Below are positions 1 through 4,215 of a stretch of DNA of 9,315 nucleotides, one piece after another (within the stretch, counting starts at the first letter, position 1; the number at the start of each line of letters is the position of its first letter). Location: assembly GCA_026387845.1 (NCBI GenBank), contig JAPLKX010000193.1, positions 1 through 9,315 on the forward strand. The letters are read 5' to 3'. Under the pieces are notes generated by a model. The model saw only the letters and a list, made by a program, of their open reading frames with translations. It was not told where the DNA came from and searched no databases. The translations under genes and the position numbers were made by a program. This DNA is from Candidatus Hydrogenedentota bacterium. GTDB lineage: Bacteria > Hydrogenedentota > Hydrogenedentia > Hydrogenedentales > SLHB01.

Positions 1-1
1 G

Positions 2-1195
2 GCCGGCATCAAGGCCGGCGACCTCCTGGTCTCGCTGGCGGGCAACCCGGTCAGCGTCCAATACAGCGAAGAATTGCCGGACTTCAACCGGTTTGCCGCC
101 GCCCTGCCTATCGGCCAGGAGACCGATGTGGCCGTTCTGCGAGACGGCGCCGAAACCCCGCTCAAAATCACCCCGGAAACCCGCGAAGAAGTCTGGCCAA
201 AAGAACAGGAACTCAAAGAGTGGGGGATCACCGGCTCCAACCTCTCGCTCATGATGGCCAAAGAAATGAAAAGGTCCGCCCGCGACGGTGCCCTGGTCAC
301 CTCCGTCCGGACGGGCGGCGCGGCCGGCGAGGCCAAACCGTCAATCCACCCCCGCGACATCATCGTCGACGTTGGCGGCACGCCCATAAACAACCTTCAG
401 GACCTCGTAGCCGCGACCTCGAAACTGCTTGAAGGAAAGATCGACCCCGTGCCCGTACTCACCACGTTCGAGCGAAAAACCGAGCGGTACGTCGCCGTCG
501 TCAAGGTCGGTATCAAAGACCTGCTCGACCCGGGGCTCGAAGTCCGGAAAGCCTGGCTGCCCGTCGAGACCCAGGTCGTAACGCGCGAAATCGCTCAGCA
601 ACTCCAGCGGCCCGAAATGACCGGGTTCCGCGTCACCCTGGTCTACCCCGGAACCACCGCCGAATCCGCCGGCATCAAAACCGGCGATTACGTCCTGGCG
701 GTCGACGACGAACCCCTCACCGCCACCGCGCCCGAGCACAATGAAGAACTCGCCGCCCTCATCCGCCAGTACAAGGTGGGCGACACGGTGAAGCTCAAAG
801 TCTTGCGCGGCGCCGAAGAACTCGTGGTGCCGGTCGAACTGGTCAGAAGCCCCATCCTCGAACGCGAAATGAAGGAATACCGAAACAACGAGTTCGAACT
901 CACCGTCCGCGACATCAGCTTCTTCAACCGCGCCAGAGAACAATGGAAAGAAGACCGGCTGGGCGTCCTGGTCAGCGAGGTCAAGCCGGGCGGCTGGGCC
1001 GCATTGGGCAAACTGGCCGTCGGCGATTTGATTCTCGCCGTCGATGGGGCCAATATAAGCGGCATCCCGGACTTTTCGGCGAAGATGGCCGAGATCGCCG
1101 CCCAAAAGCCCAATTCGGTTGTCTTGAAAGTTTTGCGGGGAATCTACACGTTTTATGTTGAACTCGAGCCCAAGTGGGAAACCAGTCAACGATAA
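2..1195 (+). CDS. Multi-PDZ-domain protein, 5' truncated by the window (Deg/HtrA-like)
   Basis: The frame is open from base 2, so the gene starts outside the window; 397 residues are visible, ending at TAA. Four PDZ-like units can be read: the end of one (residues 1-56, carboxylate-loop region AGIKAGDLLVSLAG), a second (about 74-169, HPRDIIVDVGG), a third (about 184-282, SAGIKTGDYVLAVDDEPL) and a fourth (about 299-389, GKLAVGDLILAVDG). Each shows the usual 'GD.[IVL][LI].V.G' strand followed by a 'V.VLRG' strand. PDZ domains bind C-terminal or internal peptides, and in DegP/HtrA proteins they follow a trypsin-like domain. No protease motif is visible here, so whether this protein carries one upstream cannot be told. 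It is probably periplasmic, which is inferred from the family and from the secreted neighbour. The next gene, a protease-fold protein, starts 15 bases later and is probably co-transcribed. A TTG at 74 lies inside the first PDZ unit and is not the start. Confidence -1.
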   Translation, partial: AGIKAGDLLVSLAGNPVSVQYSEELPDFNRFAAALPIGQETDVAVLRDGAETPLKITPETREEVWPKEQELKEWGITGSNLSLMMAKEMKRSARDGALVTSVRTGGAAGEAKPSIHPRDIIVDVGGTPINNLQDLVAATSKLLEGKIDPVPVLTTFERKTERYVAVVKVGIKDLLDPGLEVRKAWLPVETQVVTREIAQQLQRPEMTGFRVTLVYPGTTAESAGIKTGDYVLAVDDEPLTATAPEHNEELAALIRQYKVGDTVKLKVLRGAEELVVPVELVRSPILEREMKEYRNNEFELTVRDISFFNRAREQWKEDRLGVLVSEVKPGGWAALGKLAVGDLILAVDGANISGIPDFSAKMAEIAAQKPNSVVLKVLRGIYTFYVELEPKWETSQR

Positions 1196-1210
1196 GAAAG
1201 GTCGCGTGAC

Positions 1211-2029
1211 ATGAGTCTTCGGCACATTACCATGCTGGTGGCGGTGGTTTGTGTTTCCGTAGCGGGCATTTCCCGGGCGGCGGAGTTGGAAGACCAGGGC
1301 CGTACTGTGCTCGAGCAGTACCAGAAAGCCGTTGTCACCGTCCAGATGGTCATCAAACAGAAGTATTCCATGGCTTCCATGGGCTCGCATGAAGAGGAAT
1401 CCAAAGCCGAGGCCACCGGCTTTGTCATCGACCCCTCCGGGCTGGTTGTACTCAGCCTCGCCACGACCGATCCCAGCTCCATGATGGAATCCATGATGGC
1501 CGGCGTCAGCGAAGAGGTCGATTTTAAAGTCGAATCCAACATGGGCGACGTCAAAATCCTCCTCGGCGACGGCACCGAAATTCCCGCCAAAGTCGTATTG
1601 CGCGACAAGGACCTCGACCTCGCGTTCGTCCGCCCAATCGACGCCCCGGCCGCGCCCATGTTCGCCGTCGACATGCAGAACCCCGGCGAGGCCAGGGTGC
1701 TCGACCAGCTCGTCTCGCTCACCCGGCTCGGCAAAGTCGCCAACCGAGAGTGCGCCGCCAGCCTCGAACGGATCCACGCCGTCGTTACCCGTCCCCGCAC
1801 CTTCTACGTCCCCAGCAGCGAACCCAGCCAGACCGGCCTCGGCTCGCCCATCTTCACGCCGGACGGCAAAGTTGTGGGCATGCTCGCCCTCCGTGTAGTC
1901 AAGGGCTCGGGCAGCGGCGGCATGAGCATGATGTTCGGCGGAATGGAAGAGAACGTCATGGGCGTCATTGTCCCCGCGGCCGACATCCTCGAAGCCGCCA
2001 AACAGGCCGTCGAAGGCGAAAAAACCTGA
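1211..2029 (+). CDS. Secreted trypsin-fold protein of the DegP/HtrA type, probable pseudoprotease
   Basis: This is a 272-residue protein. Residues 1-24 form a Sec signal peptide: a hydrophobic stretch LVAVVCVSVAGI and a likely cut after SRAA. The body resembles the chymotrypsin-fold half of DegP. GFVIDPSGLVVLS (70-82) matches the family 'GFVID..G.ILTN.HVV' strand, RDKDLDLAFV (131-140) matches the 'D..DLAvLkv' strand, and TGLGSPIFTPDGKVVGM (208-224) matches 'GNSGGPLfn..G.viGi'. By this alignment Asp136 is kept, the catalytic His is absent (the strand continues SLATTD), and the catalytic Ser position is Leu210. It is therefore probably an inactive binding or scaffold protein. There is no PDZ domain; the preceding gene supplies PDZ units. 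The protein is rich in methionine (18 residues), clustered at 91-96 and 238-250. AAAGG at 1197-1201 sits 9 bases before the ATG. The fold assignment is fairly sure; loss of activity is inferred from motifs. Confidence -1.
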   Translation: MSLRHITMLVAVVCVSVAGISRAAELEDQGRTVLEQYQKAVVTVQMVIKQKYSMASMGSHEEESKAEATGFVIDPSGLVVLSLATTDPSSMMESMMAGVSEEVDFKVESNMGDVKILLGDGTEIPAKVVLRDKDLDLAFVRPIDAPAAPMFAVDMQNPGEARVLDQLVSLTRLGKVANRECAASLERIHAVVTRPRTFYVPSSEPSQTGLGSPIFTPDGKVVGMLALRVVKGSGSGGMSMMFGGMEENVMGVIVPAADILEAAKQAVEGEKT

Positions 2030-2041
2030 CCGACCAGTCAC

Positions 2042-2057
2042 AACAACGGTTGTTTTT
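2042..2057 (+). terminator. Weak terminator-like hairpin after the protease-like gene
   Basis: AACAA (2042-2046) can pair with TTGTT (2050-2054) around a CGG loop, and the T-run continues to 2057. It lies 13 bases after the stop of the protease-like gene and before the pterin cluster, a sensible place for a transcript end. The stem is short and AT-rich, so termination would be weak or absent. Confidence -1.
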
Positions 2058-2086
2058 CCCGCCGTATTCGAGTCCGGAGTTCTGCT

Positions 2087-2094
2087 GAGGGTGG
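2087..2094 (+). promoter_or_regulatory. Ribosome-binding site fixing the TTG start of the SDR gene
   Basis: GAGGGTGG lies 4 to 8 bases before TTG 2099. An in-frame TGA at 2096-2098 touches the TTG, so translation cannot start further upstream in this frame. The nearby ATG at 2095 is in another frame. The TTG start is therefore well supported. Confidence -1.
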
Positions 2095-2098
2095 ATGA

Positions 2099-2854
2099 TT
2101 GGCCAGCGAAGCCGCATCGTTGCACGGCAAGACCGCGCTCGTAACAGGCGCCGCAAAACGCCTCGGCGCCGCCACCGCGCTCGAGTTGGCCCGCCACGGC
2201 GCCAATGTCGTCATCCACTACGGCAAGTCCCAAGCCGAAGCCAACCACGTCGCAGAACAGATATCCGCCTTGGGCGTACGCCCCTGGACCCTTCCCGCCA
2301 ACCTCGGTGATCCCGAGGCGGCGGAGGGCCTGTTCGATCGCGCGGTCCGTCTGGCCGGGCCCATCGATATCCTGGTCAACAACGCCAGCATCTTCCCGCG
2401 CACCGGGCTGGCCACCCTCTCCGCGGCCGACCTCCACGCCAACATCGACGTCAACGCCCTGGCCCCGTTACTGTTGTCGCGGCGGTTTTTCGCCCAGGGC
2501 AGGCCCGGCTGCGTCGTCAATTTCCTGGATGCCCGGATCACCGACTACGACACCGAGCACGCAGCCTACCACCTCAGCAAGCGCATGCTGTTTTCACTCA
2601 CCCGAATGATGGCGCTCGAATTCGCTCCTGCTGTCCGGGTCAACGCCGTCGCGCCAGGCCTAATCCTCCCGCCCGAAGGTGAGGACCAGTCGTACCTCGA
2701 GCGCCTTGCCCACACCAATCCCCTCGGCAGGCACGGCGACGCGCGCGACGTCACCGACGCCGTCCTGTTTCTGATTCGCAGCGAGTTTGTCACCGGCCAG
2801 GTCATCTTTATCGATGGCGGCCGGCACATGAAAGGCGCCCTGTATGGCCTCTGA
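2099..2854 (+). CDS. folM: Pteridine-reductase-type short-chain dehydrogenase (FolM/PTR1-like)
   Basis: This is a 251-residue NADPH-type SDR. The Rossmann motif TGAAKRLG (16-23) has Arg in the middle in place of the common GxxxGxG; this is the form seen in PTR1 and FolM. HYGKS (40-44) matches the 'HYhrS' cofactor loop. NNAS is at 94-97. The catalytic set is Asp144, Tyr157 and Lys161: Asp replaces the usual SDR Ser, and the Asp-to-Tyr spacing of 13 equals that of Leishmania PTR1 (D181/Y194, from memory). The C-terminal FIDGG strand is present. Family members reduce dihydropterins (dihydromonapterin, dihydrobiopterin) and often dihydrofolate, using NADPH in the cytosol. The neighbours folB/folX and folE support a pterin or folate substrate. 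It overlaps the next gene by 11 bases, so translation is probably coupled. The exact substrate is open; gene symbol folM is a family-level call. Confidence -1.
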   Translation: MASEAASLHGKTALVTGAAKRLGAATALELARHGANVVIHYGKSQAEANHVAEQISALGVRPWTLPANLGDPEAAEGLFDRAVRLAGPIDILVNNASIFPRTGLATLSAADLHANIDVNALAPLLLSRRFFAQGRPGCVVNFLDARITDYDTEHAAYHLSKRMLFSLTRMMALEFAPAVRVNAVAPGLILPPEGEDQSYLERLAHTNPLGRHGDARDVTDAVLFLIRSEFVTGQVIFIDGGRHMKGALYGL

Positions 2855-3218
2855 CCTGCCCCTGGATGCCATTCACATCCGCGACCTCCATCTCAGATGC
2901 ATCATCGGCATCTTTCCTGAGGAACGCCGGGAAAAACAAGACGTGGTCATCAATGTCACCATGTATGCCGACCTCCGCCAAGCCTCACGCTCCGACAGGA
3001 TCGAAGACACCGTCGACTATAAGTCCGTTAAACTCAGGATCGTCGAGATGGTCGAAAAATCGCAGTTCTTGCTGGTCGAACGGCTTGCCGAAGAAATCGC
3101 CGGCCTCTGCCTCCAGGCCCCGCTCGTCCGCCGCGTCACCGTCACCGTCGACAAACCGGCCGCGCTTCGGTTCGCCAGAAGCGTCGCCGTCGAAATCACC
3201 CGCGGAAGGGTCCCGTGA
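2844..3218 (+). CDS. folB: Dihydroneopterin aldolase family protein (FolB/FolX type)
   Basis: This 124-residue protein has the usual single-domain T-fold length. Family landmarks are I.I.DL.LRCIIGIFPEERREKQ (10-32, with the conserved Glu near 26-27), DTVDYKSV (55-62, active-site Tyr59), FLLVERLAEEIA (75-86, pterin-anchoring Glu79) and VDKPAALRFARSV (102-114, catalytic Lys104). FolB cleaves 7,8-dihydroneopterin to 6-hydroxymethyl-dihydropterin plus glycolaldehyde in folate synthesis and can epimerise at C2'. FolX epimerises dihydroneopterin triphosphate to the monapterin form. The 'DKP.ALRFA.SV' segment and 'INVT' strand look FolX-like, whereas 'ER..KQ' and 'DTVDY' look FolB-like, so the choice is not settled. 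The ATG lies inside the end of the SDR gene. folE follows 80 bases later. The family is certain; the FolB label is the more general choice. Confidence -1.
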   Translation: MASDLPLDAIHIRDLHLRCIIGIFPEERREKQDVVINVTMYADLRQASRSDRIEDTVDYKSVKLRIVEMVEKSQFLLVERLAEEIAGLCLQAPLVRRVTVTVDKPAALRFARSVAVEITRGRVP

Positions 3219-3244
3219 CTCGCCGGCCGAAATTGCGTTACAAT
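3215..3244 (+). promoter_or_regulatory. Possible sigma-70-type promoter for folE
   Basis: GTGACT (3215-3220) and TACAAT (3239-3244) resemble -35 and -10 boxes with an 18-base gap. TACAAT differs from TATAAT at one base. They sit in the 80-base gap ahead of folE, which is longer than the other gaps in this cluster. A small hairpin (CGGGC 3255-3259 with GCCCG 3263-3267) would lie near the 5' end of the transcript. This rests on sequence likeness only. Confidence -1.
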
Positions 3245-3298
3245 TCGGGAATAGCGGGCTCTGCCCGTTGAACCCCGTTTGAAAGGATTTGTCGAGTT

Positions 3299-3865
3299 AT
3301 GAACAAAGAACGCGTGGCCGAACTTGTCCGTGAACTGTTATTGGAGATCGGCGAAGACCCCGACCGCGAAGGGTTGCGGAAAACGCCCGAGCGAGTCACC
3401 CAGTCTCTCGAATTCCTTACTTCCGGCTACTGCACCAACGTCAACGAACTAGTCAACAAAGCCGTGTTCGAGTCCCAGTCCAACAATATGATTATCCTGC
3501 GGGACGTCGAGGTCTACAGCCTGTGCGAACACCACATGCTCCCGTTTTTCGGCCGCTGCCATATTGGCTATATCGCCCGCAAAAAAGTCCTTGGCATGAG
3601 CAAATTGGCCCGGATCGTCGACTGCTACTCCCGCCGGCTCCAGATCCAGGAGCGGCTCACCGCCGAGGTCGCCCGGGAAATCATGATGGTCACCCAGGCC
3701 GAAGGCGTCGGCGTCATCATGGAATGCCGCCACCTTTGCACCATGATGCGCGGCGTCGAAAAACAAAACGCCCTCATGACCACTTCGAGCGTCTTGGGAA
3801 GTTTCCACAACGACGACGCCACGCGGGCCGAATTCCTTAACCTGGTCGGCCGGCGCGTCGCCTGA
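3299..3865 (+). CDS. folE: GTP cyclohydrolase I (FolE, type IA)
   Basis: This 188-residue protein has the normal length for a bacterial FolE. It converts GTP to 7,8-dihydroneopterin triphosphate and formate in the cytosol, the first step of folate and pterin-cofactor synthesis, and works as a homodecamer in known members. SLCEHHMLPFFG (74-85) and RHLCTMMRGV (144-153) give the zinc ligands Cys76, His79 and Cys147 and the catalytic His78; these match E. coli C110, H113, C181 and H112. The 'EDPDREGLRKTPERV' opening (19-33) and 'QERLT' (117-121) are also standard. All key residues are present, so it should be active. AAGGA (3283-3287) lies 11 bases before the ATG. A possible promoter is in the gap upstream. 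The repeat-filled spacer begins just after the stop, so the pterin cluster probably ends here. Confidence -1.
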   Translation: MNKERVAELVRELLLEIGEDPDREGLRKTPERVTQSLEFLTSGYCTNVNELVNKAVFESQSNNMIILRDVEVYSLCEHHMLPFFGRCHIGYIARKKVLGMSKLARIVDCYSRRLQIQERLTAEVAREIMMVTQAEGVGVIMECRHLCTMMRGVEKQNALMTTSSVLGSFHNDDATRAEFLNLVGRRVA

Positions 3866-3875
3866 GTCCAATGAT

Positions 3876-3897
3876 CATTCCACCGCTATTTGGAATG
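3876..3897 (+). terminator. Hairpin behind folE, possible terminator
   Basis: CATTCCA (3876-3882) pairs exactly with TGGAATG (3891-3897) around an 8-base loop, starting 10 bases after the folE stop. No T-run follows, so it is not a classic intrinsic terminator. It could protect the 3' end of the mRNA or simply be part of a repeat. Confidence -1.
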
Positions 3898-3939
3898 CGG
3901 CCGCTAATTGCGCGGCTTGCTGCCGCTTTGGGTGCGGCA
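3889..3939. repeat. Two short direct copies of a TTTGG..TGCGGC motif with a hairpin
   Basis: TTTGGAATGCGGC (3889-3901) and TTTGGGTGCGGC (3927-3938) are near copies about 38 bases apart. Between them, TGCCGC (3921-3926) pairs with GCGGCA (3934-3939) around a 7-base loop. The style resembles dispersed GCGGC-rich palindromes that I recall from PVC-group genomes, but that link is from memory. Confidence -1.
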
Positions 3940-3977
3940 AATTTAGCCTCGCTTTCCCCTTTAAAGCAGTTCCGCAC

Positions 3978-3999
3978 CGCGGTGGGGTCGCGCTCCCGC
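3978..3999 (+). repeat. REP-like element copy A, right arm degraded
   Basis: These 22 bases are identical to 4023-4044, which lies 45 bases downstream. They contain the head GGTGGGGTCG, the left arm GGTCGCGC and the TCCC loop. The right arm expected next (GCGCGACC) reads GCTGGATT at 3998-4005, so this copy can no longer form the full hairpin. It is best read as a decayed or truncated copy. Confidence -1.
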
Positions 4000-4022
4000 T
4001 GGATTGTACTGCGGGGTCTGCA

Positions 4023-4050
4023 CGCGGTGGGGTCGCGCTCCCGCGCGACC
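4023..4050 (+). repeat. REP-like element copy B with perfect 8-bp hairpin
   Basis: After a GGTGGGG head, GGTCGCGC (4031-4038) pairs perfectly with GCGCGACC (4043-4050) around the 4-base loop TCCC (4039-4042). A fixed head followed by a compact GC-rich hairpin is the layout of REP sequences moved by RAYT (REP-associated tyrosine) transposases. Calling it REP-like is inference from shape; no transposase is present in the window. Confidence -1.
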
Positions 4051-4107
4051 GTTGCGGCGGAGGTGGTGGAGGGGCACGCATACCTAAAGTCAGTGGCCGA
4101 AGGCTGC

Positions 4108-4135
4108 GGTCGAGCGGGAGCTCGACCCCACCTCG
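4108..4135 (-). repeat. REP-like element copy C, inverted, with perfect 8-bp hairpin
   Basis: Read on the - strand, this 28-base stretch matches copy B at 25 of 28 bases. On the + strand, GGTCGAGC (4108-4115) pairs perfectly with GCTCGACC (4120-4127) around GGGA. Two of the three differences from copy B fall on the two bases of one stem pair and keep it paired (C:G in B, A:T in C). B and C face each other and could also pair as one long stem around the 57 bases between them. Confidence -1.
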
Positions 4136-4152
4136 GTGCTACCCCCGCCGCG

Positions 4153-4215
4153 TCCCAATCGTCCCAATCGTCTCAATTGTCGCAATCGTCCCAATTGTCG
4201 CAATCGGCACAATGA
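4153..4215. repeat. 9-bp tandem repeat array running into the helicase start codon
   Basis: Six full units of nine bases fit the consensus TCNCAATYG: TCCCAATCG twice, then TCTCAATTG, TCGCAATCG, TCCCAATTG and TCGCAATCG (4153-4206). A seventh degenerate unit, GCACAATGA (4207-4215), contains the ATG (4212-4214) of the JAMM-helicase gene. The region where a Shine-Dalgarno site should be is thus occupied by the array, and none is visible. Identical neighbouring units suggest recent slippage, so copy number may vary between strains. Confidence -1.

Larger units (their letters stand above)
3866..4211. other. Repeat-filled non-coding spacer between folE and the helicase gene
   Basis: These 346 bases have no credible gene. 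From left to right they hold: a 10-bp palindrome AATGATCATT (3870-3879); a 7-bp inverted repeat (3876-3897); two copies of a TTTGG..TGCGGC motif, the second closing a hairpin (3889-3939); three copies of a REP-like hairpin element, two forward and one reversed (3978-3999, 4023-4050, 4108-4135); and a 9-bp tandem array (4153-4215). The clustering of unrelated repeat types suggests a site that tolerates mobile or slipping repeats. A promoter for the helicase gene should lie here or further upstream, but none is convincing. Confidence -1.

Noticed and set aside
341..2437. A 698-codon open frame on the - strand across three genes
   Set aside because: The three sense genes (PDZ, protease-like, SDR) all lie in the same frame and rarely use TTA, CTA or TCA, the codons that would create stops on the other strand in register. 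The antisense product has no recognisable motif, and the sense products do.
3875..4081. A 68-codon - strand frame rich in Pro and Arg in the same spacer
   Set aside because: It is low-complexity translation of the GC-rich repeats, with no start signal and no motif.
3871..4215. A 114-codon + strand frame in the spacer after folE
   Set aside because: There is no ribosome-binding site, the sequence is made of the repeats themselves, and its Ser/Gln-rich tail is just the translated 9-bp array. It ends inside the helicase gene.
3978..4215. A CRISPR array in the repeat-rich spacer
   Set aside because: The 22-bp copies number only two forward and one inverted, with unequal spacing, and the 9-bp array has no spacers. 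No cas gene is in the window.
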